DNA from: GCA-002779465 sp964596535
Lineage (GTDB): Bacteria; Desulfobacterota; Desulfobacteria; Desulfobacterales; UBA2156
Assembly: GCA_964596535.1 (NCBI GenBank)
Contig: CAZQUR010000097.1
Span: 1 to 10,399, forward strand
DNA length: 10,399 nt
Direction: 5' to 3'
Below the pieces are notes generated by a model. The model had not been told where the DNA came from. It did not search any database and worked only from the letters and a program-made list of their open reading frames with translations. This document shows positions 1 to 6,384 of the stretch, piece by piece (the stretch's first letter is position 1; each line of letters opens with the position of its first letter). Both the position numbers and the translations under genes were made by a program.

Positions 1-32
1 CTCCCTTGAGGGAGAGGGTTGGGGTGAGGGTG
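1..32. repeat. REP-like hairpin repeat, cut by the window edge
   Basis: The window opens with CTCCCT-TG-AGGGAG (1-14), a 6 bp inverted repeat around 2 bases, followed by a G-rich tail (GAGGGTTGGGGTGAGGGTG, 14-32). From memory, this matches the class of short palindromic intergenic repeats built on CCCTCTCCC...GGGAGAGGG plus a GGGGTGAGGGTG tail, which is scattered through many bacterial genomes. GAGGG at 14-18 implies that the stem continues into sequence left of the window. It lies just beyond the 3' end of icd, the usual position for such elements. Family membership has not been checked by alignment. Confidence 0.5.
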
Positions 33-43
33 AAAATAGGGGG

Positions 44-66
44 AAAAACGGCTTTTTACGAAGCCA
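44..66 (-). terminator. Probable intrinsic terminator of the racemase-icd unit
   Basis: Read on the minus strand, GGCTT (65-61), the six-base loop CGTAAA and AAGCC (54-50) form a 5 bp stem, followed by G and five T (49-44). The stem begins one base past the icd stop codon. The stem is short, but the stem plus T-run layout and the position fit a rho-independent terminator. The same bases (GATGGCTTCGTAAAAAG) also look like the terminal part of the repeat family seen at the right edge, so the terminator may have come from a repeat end. Confidence 0.45.
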
Positions 67-1281
67 TCAAAAATGATCCACCACCGCTCGGCCGAACCCC
101 GAACACGAGACTTCCACGGCCCCTTCCATCTGCCGGGCCAAATCATAGGTGACGTGTTTTTTGGACACGGCGCGACCCACGCCCCGGCGCACCAGGTCCC
201 CCGCCTCGTTCCAGCCCATGTGGTCGAGCATCATCGCCCCGGAAAGAATCAGGGAACCGGGATTGACTTTATCGAGACCGGCGTATTTGGGCGCCGTGCC
301 GTGGGTGGCCTCGAAAACCGCGTATCCGTCTCCGATATTGCCCCCCGGCGCCATCCCGAGACCCCCCACCATGGCGGCCAGGGCGTCGGAGAGGTAATCC
401 CCGTTTAAGTTCGGCATGGCCAGCACATCGTATTCATCGGGGCGAAGGAGGATCTGCTGGAACATGGCATCGGCGATGCGGTCCCTGATCACCACTTTTC
501 CTTCCGGAAGGATACCCCCGTGGTCCTTCCATAAGGCGTCTTCCGTGAGGGTAATCTCAAAAAACGCTTCCCGGGCCAATTCGTATCCCCAGTTGCGAAA
601 GGCCCCTTCGGTGAATTTCATGATGTTCCCCTTGTGCACCAGGGTCACGCTGGGGCGCCTGTGTTCCATGGCGTACCGGATGGCCATGGCCACCAGGCGC
701 CGCGTTCCGAACCGGCTCATGTGTTTGATCCCGATTCCGGAATCGGAACGGATTCTTCTCTTCGTTTCCGCTTCCACCCGGTCGATGAGCTCCCGGGCGA
801 ACGGGGATCCGGCGGCCCATTCCAGGCCCGTATAGACATCTTCCGTGTTCTCCCGGAAAACCACCATGTCCACTTTTTCCGGAAAGCGCATGGGGCTGGG
901 GACACCGGGGATGTACTGCACCGGCCGGATGCAGGCGTACAGATCCAATTCCTGGCGCAGGGCCACGTTGACGCTGCGGATCCCTCCGCCGACGGGGGTG
1001 GTCAGGGGTCCCTTGATGGCCATACCCAAGGACCGGATGACCTCCAGGGTGTCGTCCGGTAGGAAGCTTCCGGTTTCCTTGAACGCCTTTTCCCCGGCCA
1101 GGACTTCCTTCCACCGGATGGATCGCTTCCCCCCATACGCGCGTGCCACCGCCGTATCCAGAACATGGCGGGTGGCCTTCCAGATGTCGGGTCCGGTGCC
1201 GTCTCCTTCGATGTACGGGATTTCCGGAGTGTCCGGAAATTCCGGCGGATCGGATTTGGGATCCGGATGATGTGTCTTCAT
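67..1281 (-). CDS. icd: NADP-dependent isocitrate dehydrogenase
   Basis: Cytoplasmic TCA-cycle enzyme that oxidatively decarboxylates isocitrate to 2-oxoglutarate, giving NADPH. The 404 aa product is near the length of the E. coli enzyme (416 aa) and collinear with it. Visible landmarks are IEGDGTGPDIW near the N-terminus, LTTPVGGGIRSVNVALRQ (residues ~94-109, with the substrate-binding serine at 103 that AceK phosphorylates in E. coli), FRENTED, and NLNGDYLSDALAA (metal-binding aspartates ~295/299). The NADP-selecting residues are all present: Lys332-Tyr333 in APKYAG, and Tyr379/Arg383 in VTYDLAR. This makes NADP rather than NAD the likely cofactor. The ATG at 1281 was chosen because AAGGAG sits 4 bases upstream; a GTG at 1314 in the same frame lacks such support. 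The gene lies 36 bases after the racemase stop and is probably cotranscribed with it. No aceK is in view. Confidence 0.97.
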   Translation of the reverse strand: MKTHHPDPKSDPPEFPDTPEIPYIEGDGTGPDIWKATRHVLDTAVARAYGGKRSIRWKEVLAGEKAFKETGSFLPDDTLEVIRSLGMAIKGPLTTPVGGGIRSVNVALRQELDLYACIRPVQYIPGVPSPMRFPEKVDMVVFRENTEDVYTGLEWAAGSPFARELIDRVEAETKRRIRSDSGIGIKHMSRFGTRRLVAMAIRYAMEHRRPSVTLVHKGNIMKFTEGAFRNWGYELAREAFFEITLTEDALWKDHGGILPEGKVVIRDRIADAMFQQILLRPDEYDVLAMPNLNGDYLSDALAAMVGGLGMAPGGNIGDGYAVFEATHGTAPKYAGLDKVNPGSLILSGAMMLDHMGWNEAGDLVRRGVGRAVSKKHVTYDLARQMEGAVEVSCSGFGRAVVDHF

Positions 1282-1285
1282 GTCG

Positions 1286-1291
1286 CTCCTT
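1286..1291 (-). promoter_or_regulatory. Ribosome binding site fixing the icd start
   Basis: The minus strand reads AAGGAG, then CGAC, then ATG (1281). This is a near-consensus Shine-Dalgarno sequence and favours the ATG over the upstream in-frame GTG at 1314, which would add 11 residues unlike the family N-terminus. Confidence 0.8.
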
Positions 1292-1317
1292 TTCTTCACA
1301 ATGATTTCATGCACTTT

Positions 1318-2550
1318 TTAAATTCGAACCAGAAAGCCCGCATCGGGAATCACGGCCAGGGGCCCGTCCCGGTTTTGAATGCGCGCAACGGCCGTGTCAA
1401 AAGAAATCTTTTTCCCGCCCATTGCCTTGCAGACGTTTTCGTCAAGTTCCGTCACCATCAGAATCCGGATGCGATTTGTTTTGGCCATCATGGAAAGGGC
1501 GGTGCCGCCGTTTCCCTCATAATGCCGTATGAGCGCTTCGAAGGCGCCGTCAAACCCGCCCATGGAAAAGTACTTCAAAAAGCTTTCCGAACCCACCCCG
1601 TCCCCGCACCGGGCCAGGATCACCAGGGTCCCGTTGTCTTGGACGAACCGGGCGGCGTTTTCCAAGGCTTTGTGACTCTGGATGAAGTTGATGTCCTTGG
1701 GATGCCCCCCGCAGGACGCGAGAACCCAAGGGTATTCTTTTTTCACCCTGACTTCGCAATACCGGCCGTGCGCGGCGCAGGCTTTCCGGAAATCCTCCGG
1801 CCCGGTGCCGACCATCAGGTCGCACACCTTTCCATGGCGGTCCAGGATGCCGTGTATGGCCAGGTGGGCCGGAAAGACGGCTTCGTACGCCGCGAGGTCT
1901 TCGGCCACGGGGTTTCCTTTTAAAATTCCGGGACGGCAGCCCGGGGCCAAACCCTTGTTTTTTTTGTCCAGGAAAAGGGCGTGGTTATGATACACGGCGT
2001 CCCGGAATCCCAGGCCCGGAAAGATCAATTTGCGGCCGCCCCCGTAGCCCGCGAAGTAGTGATGGGAAACCGCCCCGAAGGTAATGACGCAGGTGCACGC
2101 CAGAAGATCTTCGCGCAGCAGCACGGGTGTTCCTGCAGGTGTCTTTCCCAGGTGTTCAAAAAGGGCCCGGTCGTTTGCGTGGTGGTGGATGAACGAAAAC
2201 CGGCCGTAAACATCCCCGTAGGCGCCCCGGCTCTCCGCTTCGCTTTGCCGGGTGTGCGTGCCGTAGGCGATAAACATCCGGAGGCCCCCGGGATCCGCAC
2301 CGGCTTCCATCAGCGCCTCCAGGAGCCGGGGAAGACAGGTCGGATAATCGCACAGGCGGGTCTTGTCGGCCACCACGACGCCGACCCGGGTCAGGTTCAT
2401 GCTTTGCGTTTCCAGCGCCCGGCGTATTTTCACGGAAAAACCCCCGGGATCGCATCGCGGTTCAGGATCCTTGATCCCCCACAGATCCACCTCCCCGGAA
2501 ACGGGAAAATCGATTGTATCCCGGCCGTATTTGAGTGTTATCGGCATCAT
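1318..2550 (-). CDS. LarA-family (DUF2088) nickel-pincer racemase/epimerase
   Basis: A 410 aa cytoplasmic protein of the lactate racemase LarA family, which interconverts 2-hydroxyacid enantiomers using the nickel-pincer nucleotide (NPN) cofactor. The residues known from Lactobacillus plantarum LarA are recognisable with matching spacing: DxxR in DKTR (Asp62/Arg65), the GTHT histidine (~99), SHHYFAGYGGGRK with the catalytic histidine (~164) and the lysine that would bind the pincer (~174), and YHNH with the nickel-ligand histidine (~190). The catalytic machinery therefore looks intact. The substrate cannot be read from sequence: LarA homologues act on lactate, malate, hydroxyglutarate, phenyllactate and others. 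No cofactor-maturation genes (larB, larC, larE) are present here. Start choice: a TTG at 2592 is in frame but lies upstream of the likely -10 box, so the ATG pair at 2550/2547 is preferred; GGGG at 2557-2560 serves both. It is followed by icd. Confidence 0.85.
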   Translation of the reverse strand: MMPITLKYGRDTIDFPVSGEVDLWGIKDPEPRCDPGGFSVKIRRALETQSMNLTRVGVVVADKTRLCDYPTCLPRLLEALMEAGADPGGLRMFIAYGTHTRQSEAESRGAYGDVYGRFSFIHHHANDRALFEHLGKTPAGTPVLLREDLLACTCVITFGAVSHHYFAGYGGGRKLIFPGLGFRDAVYHNHALFLDKKNKGLAPGCRPGILKGNPVAEDLAAYEAVFPAHLAIHGILDRHGKVCDLMVGTGPEDFRKACAAHGRYCEVRVKKEYPWVLASCGGHPKDINFIQSHKALENAARFVQDNGTLVILARCGDGVGSESFLKYFSMGGFDGAFEALIRHYEGNGGTALSMMAKTNRIRILMVTELDENVCKAMGGKKISFDTAVARIQNRDGPLAVIPDAGFLVRI

Positions 2551-2568
2551 CGGCATCCCCACGTCTCT

Positions 2569-2597
2569 ATTATAGCCTTGAAGGGATTTCAAATACC
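2569..2597 (-). promoter_or_regulatory. Candidate promoter for the racemase-icd unit
   Basis: The minus strand has a perfect TATAAT at 2574-2569. With a 17-base spacer the -35 position falls on GGTATT (2597-2592), which is poor. Transcription would start near 2562, leaving a very short leader before the ATG at 2550. The strong -10 with a weak -35 suggests a promoter that needs an activator or is modest in strength. The location is right; activity is inferred. Confidence 0.45.
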
Positions 2598-2598
2598 A

Positions 2599-2613
2599 GT
2601 CTTTTACAAAGAC
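2599..2613. promoter_or_regulatory. Perfect palindrome, candidate operator between divergent genes
   Basis: GTCTTT-TAC-AAAGAC is a perfect 6 bp inverted repeat around 3 bases. It sits one base from the presumed -35 region of the leftward racemase promoter (2592-2597) and one base from the TTGACA (2615-2620) of the rightward gene. A dimeric regulator bound here could touch both promoters. No regulator gene lies next to it. It could instead act as a small RNA hairpin, but it is upstream of both expected transcription starts. Confidence 0.35.
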
Positions 2614-2614
2614 C

Positions 2615-2640
2615 TTGACACGCCCAGCACTTTATATGAA
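2615..2640 (+). promoter_or_regulatory. Weak candidate promoter for the GcvT-SHMT unit
   Basis: A perfect -35 hexamer TTGACA (2615-2620) is followed by the A+T-rich TTTATATGAA (2631-2640). The best -10 match, TATGAA at 2635-2640, gives a spacer of only 14 bases, shorter than the usual 16-18. A different -10 or an activator may be involved. This is the only promoter-like signal in the gap on this strand. Confidence 0.25.
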
Positions 2641-2666
2641 GCTTTTTTGAATCATTGACCCAAAAG

Positions 2667-2673
2667 AAAGGGA
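2667..2673 (+). promoter_or_regulatory. Ribosome binding site for the fusion gene
   Basis: AAAGGGA lies 8 bases upstream of the ATG at 2682. This supports starting there rather than at the in-frame TTG at 2655, which would add nine lysine-rich residues not typical of GcvT. A second purine motif, GGAG (2678-2681), touches the ATG directly and is too close to serve it. Confidence 0.6.
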
Positions 2674-2681
2674 AACCGGAG

Positions 2682-5330
2682 ATGGAAACCCTGAACAAAA
2701 CCGTTTTGTACGACCGCCACGTTTCTCTGGGGGCCGCCCTGGTGCCTTTCGGGGGATGGCACATGCCGCTGCATTATCCACCCGGGATTCTCCGGGAACA
2801 CCTGGCCACCCGAAAGGCGGCCGGTCTTTTCGATGTTTCCCACATGGGCCGGTTCATCGTCTCCGGGAAAAACGCCCTTTCCTTTCTCCAGCACGTGTTG
2901 ACCAACAACGCCGCGGCCCTGGAAGTCGAAGAAAGCCAGTACACCCTCATCTCCGATCCCCAGGGGTACGCCATCGACGACGCGTATCTCTACCGGTTCG
3001 TTGAAGACCGGTATCTTTTGGTGGTCAACGCGGCCAACACCCAAAAAGACCGGGCTCATTTCGATACCGTCCTGAACGACTTTACAGACGTCACCCTGGA
3101 AGAGTGTACCGAATCCCTGGCCATGCTCAGCCTCCAGGGTCCCCGCTCCAAGGCGGTTTTAAGGGCATGCCTCGACGAGGGATCCCTCCCCGAACCCCTC
3201 AGAAACGCCCTTTCCACCGCCGTCGTCGCCGGCGCCACCGTCCGGATGGGTCGAACCGGTTACACGGGGGAGCCGCTGTGTTTCGAGCTTTTCATCAAGC
3301 GTGAAGACGCGACCGGCGTCTGGAACCGCCTCCTGGCCGAAGGCGCCGTCCCCGTGGGTCTGGGGGCCCGGGACACCTTGCGCCTGGAAGCCGCCCTCCC
3401 CCTTTACGGACACGAGTTCGGATCGGATCCGGACGGAAATCCCATCCCCATCTTTGCCTGTCCTCTGGCCAAGTTCGCCGTGAGCTTTTCTCCCCTGAAA
3501 GGGGAGTTCATCGGCCGGGCGGCTTTGTTCCGCCAGTTCGAAGCCTTCAAACGGATCACCTTCGAAGACTATTCGGACGTCGGCGACCTTCCCCGCCGGA
3601 TCCAGCCCGTGGCCCTCACGGAAAAAGGGGTTCCCCGACAGGGATACCCGGTGCTTAGAAACAACCGTCCGGTGGGAAAGGTCACCAGCGGCACCATGGT
3701 GCCTTACCTGGAATTTGAAGGAGAAGGAATCCACTCGGCGCCCACGGAAAACACCGGACTCCGGGGAATCGGCCTGGCCTTTGTGGACAGCGACTGCCGC
3801 GAGGGAGACGTCCTCGAAATCGATATCCGGGGAAAGCGGGTCAAGGCGGTCATCGTCCCCTATCACCTGCGCAGCGAGGCCCCGCCCTATGCCCGGCCCA
3901 TCCCCTGGAATCAAATCCACCAGGAAAAACCTGTTTCCGGAAAAACCCCCGGCCCGGAAAAAGCCAAGACCCTTCTCGAAAAGGCCCTTTTCAATACCCG
4001 ATGGCGGCGGGAGGAATGCATCAACCTGATCCCCTCGGAACAAACCCCCTCTCCCCTCGTCAAGCTCCTTTCCGCGGCGGACCCTTCGGGACGATACGCC
4101 GAACATAAACCGGTTCCGGCCTTTTCCGAGGCCGAAGTCTTTTACTACCAGGGGACCGAATTCATCGCCGAGGTGGAATCGCTTCTGATCGAGGAGCTGT
4201 GCGCCTTTTTGGGATGCCGGGACGTGGAAACCCGGGTCATCTCCGGGCAGATGGCCAACTCCGCCGTCTTCAGCGCCATGGTGGACTACTTGAACCAGGC
4301 CGACCGGAAAAGCGAGCAGCGCCGGATCAGAAAGATCCTCAACAACCACATCATCAAGGGCGGGCACTTAAGCGCCCAGCCCATGGGGGCGCTGCGGGAC
4401 TTCGTCATGCGGGACCCCAAAACGGAAAAGCCCGCCGTGATCAATTTCCCGGTATTGCCCGAGGATCCCTTTAAAATCGACGTGGCCGCCTGCCGGGAGA
4501 TCCTGGAAGAACACCGTCCCGAGATGATCATCTTCGGCAAGAGCATGACCCTGTACCGGGAACCGGTGGCCCGGCTCCGGGAAATGGTGGACACCATGGG
4601 CCTGGACTGCATGATCCTCTACGACATGGCCCATGTCCTGGGTCTTGTGGGGCCTTTGTTCCAGGAGCCGTTCAAGGAAGGGGCGGAGATCGTCACCGGA
4701 TCCACCCACAAAACCTATTTCGGCACCCAGCGGGGGATCATCGCCGCAAACTGGGCCCTCGAGGATCCGGGGTATGCCGTGTGGGAGGCGATCCAGCGCC
4801 GCACCTTCCCCGGCGCCACCAGCAACCATCACCTGGGGACGCTCCTGGGACTTCTCATGGCGGCTTATGAAATGAACCACTTCAAGGACGCCTACCAGGC
4901 CCAGGTGCTGGCCAACGCCAAGGCCTTTGCCGCAGCCCTTGCATCCTGCGGCCTGGACGTGGCCGGGGATCCGGAAATTTCCCACACCGAGACCCACCAG
5001 GTGGTCCTCAACGTAGGGTACGCCCGGGGTCCGGACATCGCCCGCCGCCTGGAGGAAAACAACATCATCGTCAACTACCAGGCGGGGCCTCTGGATGAAG
5101 GCTTCACCGCTTCCGGATCCATCCGCATGGGGGTCCAGGAGATGACCCGGTTCGGCATGAAGGAAGCCCATTTCGAGCAACTCGCCGGCCTCATGGCCGA
5201 CGCGGTGGACGGCCGGCGTGCCGTAAAGGAGAACGTGGCGGCGTTCCGGAAAAATTTTCTGGAAATGCACTATGCCTTTTCCATGGATGCCTTCACCGAT
5301 GCCGTGGAACAGCTCTTCCGGCTGATCTGA
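2682..5330 (+). CDS. gcvT-glyA: GcvT-SHMT fusion: aminomethyltransferase joined to serine hydroxymethyltransferase
   Basis: One uninterrupted 882 aa frame encodes two normally separate enzymes. Residues 1 to ~405 are glycine cleavage T-protein: PFGGWHMPL, VSHMGR, the DD pair in GYAIDDAYLYR (99/100; the catalytic aspartate is here in the family), LSLQGPRS, RTGYTGEP, GLGARDTLRLEAALPLYGHE and GKVTSGTMVP. After a linker of about 20-30 residues (nt ~3909-3970, rich in Pro, Lys and Gly, no Met), residues ~430-882 are a PLP fold-type I SHMT: NLIPSEQ, RYAE, SGQMANSAV, YDMAHVLGL, GSTHKT with the Schiff-base lysine 677, and the carboxylate-binding arginine in GSIRMG. Inferred role: the first half releases ammonia and forms 5,10-methylene-THF from aminomethyl-H-protein, and the second half uses it with glycine to make serine. 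The SHMT half departs from the E. coli type at several motifs, so its substrate is less certain than the fold. No gcvH, gcvP or lpd genes are in view. mltG follows after 22 bases. Confidence 0.93.
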   Translation: METLNKTVLYDRHVSLGAALVPFGGWHMPLHYPPGILREHLATRKAAGLFDVSHMGRFIVSGKNALSFLQHVLTNNAAALEVEESQYTLISDPQGYAIDDAYLYRFVEDRYLLVVNAANTQKDRAHFDTVLNDFTDVTLEECTESLAMLSLQGPRSKAVLRACLDEGSLPEPLRNALSTAVVAGATVRMGRTGYTGEPLCFELFIKREDATGVWNRLLAEGAVPVGLGARDTLRLEAALPLYGHEFGSDPDGNPIPIFACPLAKFAVSFSPLKGEFIGRAALFRQFEAFKRITFEDYSDVGDLPRRIQPVALTEKGVPRQGYPVLRNNRPVGKVTSGTMVPYLEFEGEGIHSAPTENTGLRGIGLAFVDSDCREGDVLEIDIRGKRVKAVIVPYHLRSEAPPYARPIPWNQIHQEKPVSGKTPGPEKAKTLLEKALFNTRWRREECINLIPSEQTPSPLVKLLSAADPSGRYAEHKPVPAFSEAEVFYYQGTEFIAEVESLLIEELCAFLGCRDVETRVISGQMANSAVFSAMVDYLNQADRKSEQRRIRKILNNHIIKGGHLSAQPMGALRDFVMRDPKTEKPAVINFPVLPEDPFKIDVAACREILEEHRPEMIIFGKSMTLYREPVARLREMVDTMGLDCMILYDMAHVLGLVGPLFQEPFKEGAEIVTGSTHKTYFGTQRGIIAANWALEDPGYAVWEAIQRRTFPGATSNHHLGTLLGLLMAAYEMNHFKDAYQAQVLANAKAFAAALASCGLDVAGDPEISHTETHQVVLNVGYARGPDIARRLEENNIIVNYQAGPLDEGFTASGSIRMGVQEMTRFGMKEAHFEQLAGLMADAVDGRRAVKENVAAFRKNFLEMHYAFSMDAFTDAVEQLFRLI

Positions 5331-5352
5331 AACCGACCGCTCTTTCACCGGC

Positions 5353-6384
5353 ATGGGCGCATCCAAAAAATCGAAATACGTCACCGCCGCTCTTTTTACC
5401 GGATATCTCGCCTTTTGCGCCGGGATCTTCCTTTTTTTCGAAATCCAGCACTTTGCCCGAACCCCGGCCGATCCTTCGGCTGAAACCCAAACCGTTAACG
5501 TCTCGCCCGGGGAGACGTTCCGGGGAATCGCCGAGCGGCTGCAGCGGGAAAATATCGTGCAAAGTGCGTCCAAGCTGCGGCTTTACGCCCGGTTGAAAGG
5601 GATGGACGTGCGGATCCAGGCCGGGGAATACGCGTTGTCGGCCGCCCAGCCCCCGGCCGAGCTTCTGGAGGCCATGGCCTCGGGAAGGGTGCGCCTGCAC
5701 CGGGTGACCGTGCCTGAAGGATATACCCTTTTCCAGATTGCGGCGCTGATGGATCAGGCGGGCCTGGCGGACAGAAAGGCCTTCATCGCGGCCGCCACGG
5801 ATCCGGACACGGCACGGCGTCTGGGGATCGACGCCCCCACCCTCGAAGGGTATCTCTTCCCGGAGACCTACCATTTTCCGAAACAGGCCTCCCCGGAAGC
5901 CATCCTCTCCGCCATGGTGGCCCAGTTCCGCAAGGCTTTCCGCCCCCAATGGGAAACGGATGCGGCAAAGGCCGGCTTCACCCTCCACCAGGTGGTCACC
6001 CTGGCGTCCATGATCGAAAAAGAAACCGGCGCCGGTTTCGAAAGGCCCCTCATCGCCTCGGTCTTTCACAACCGGCTGAAAAAAAACATGCGGCTGGAAA
6101 GCGATCCCACCGTGATTTACGGGATTGAAGACTTTGACGGAAACCTTACGAGGCAGCACCTCAATGAAAAGACGCCGTACAATACCTACCGGATTTCCGG
6201 GCTGCCGCCCGGGCCCATCGCCAACCCGGGGGCCGATTCCCTTGAAGCGGCCGTCTATCCGGCCAAGACCCCGTATTTGTATTTTGTCTCCAAAAACGAC
6301 GGCACCCATGTCTTTTCCGAAGACCTTCCGGCACACCGCTCGGCCGTGAAAAAGTACCAGAAAGAAAAAGGGAAATCGAAATGA
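5353..6384 (+). CDS. mltG: Endolytic murein transglycosylase MltG (YceG family)
   Basis: Inner-membrane lytic transglycosylase that cuts nascent glycan strands in the periplasm, leaving 1,6-anhydroMurNAc ends and helping to end strand growth. The 343 aa protein has a basic N-terminus (KKSK), one membrane segment (~9-30), a LysM-like region (VSPGETFRGIAERL, VPEGYTLFQIAALM) and the YceG domain: PTLEGYLFPETYHF, LASMIEKET with the catalytic glutamate ~222 (Glu218 in E. coli), VFHNRLKKNMRLESDPTVIYG, NTYRISGLPPGPIANPG and YLYFVSKNDGTHVF. Length and motifs are typical. No clear Shine-Dalgarno sequence precedes the ATG, so translation may depend on coupling to the fusion gene 22 bases upstream. Its stop overlaps the next start as ATGA (6381-6384). 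Confidence 0.95.
   Translation: MGASKKSKYVTAALFTGYLAFCAGIFLFFEIQHFARTPADPSAETQTVNVSPGETFRGIAERLQRENIVQSASKLRLYARLKGMDVRIQAGEYALSAAQPPAELLEAMASGRVRLHRVTVPEGYTLFQIAALMDQAGLADRKAFIAAATDPDTARRLGIDAPTLEGYLFPETYHFPKQASPEAILSAMVAQFRKAFRPQWETDAAKAGFTLHQVVTLASMIEKETGAGFERPLIASVFHNRLKKNMRLESDPTVIYGIEDFDGNLTRQHLNEKTPYNTYRISGLPPGPIANPGADSLEAAVYPAKTPYLYFVSKNDGTHVFSEDLPAHRSAVKKYQKEKGKSK
6368..6373 (+). promoter_or_regulatory. Ribosome binding site for nagZ inside the mltG 3' end
   Basis: AAGGGA lies within the lysine-rich tail of mltG, 7 bases before the overlapping ATG at 6381. With the ATGA overlap this supports translational coupling of the two cell-wall genes. Confidence 0.6.

Noticed and set aside
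3900..3975. Possibility that gcvT and glyA are separate overlapping genes
   Set aside because: The linker has no stop, no ATG in frame and no Shine-Dalgarno sequence, so the single frame is best read as a true fusion.
3159..5573. Two long minus-strand open frames (about 400 codons each) antisense to the GcvT-SHMT gene
   Set aside because: They are shadows created by high G+C codon bias. Their translations are rich in Gly, His, Arg and Pro with no recognisable family, while the plus strand encodes two clear enzymes.
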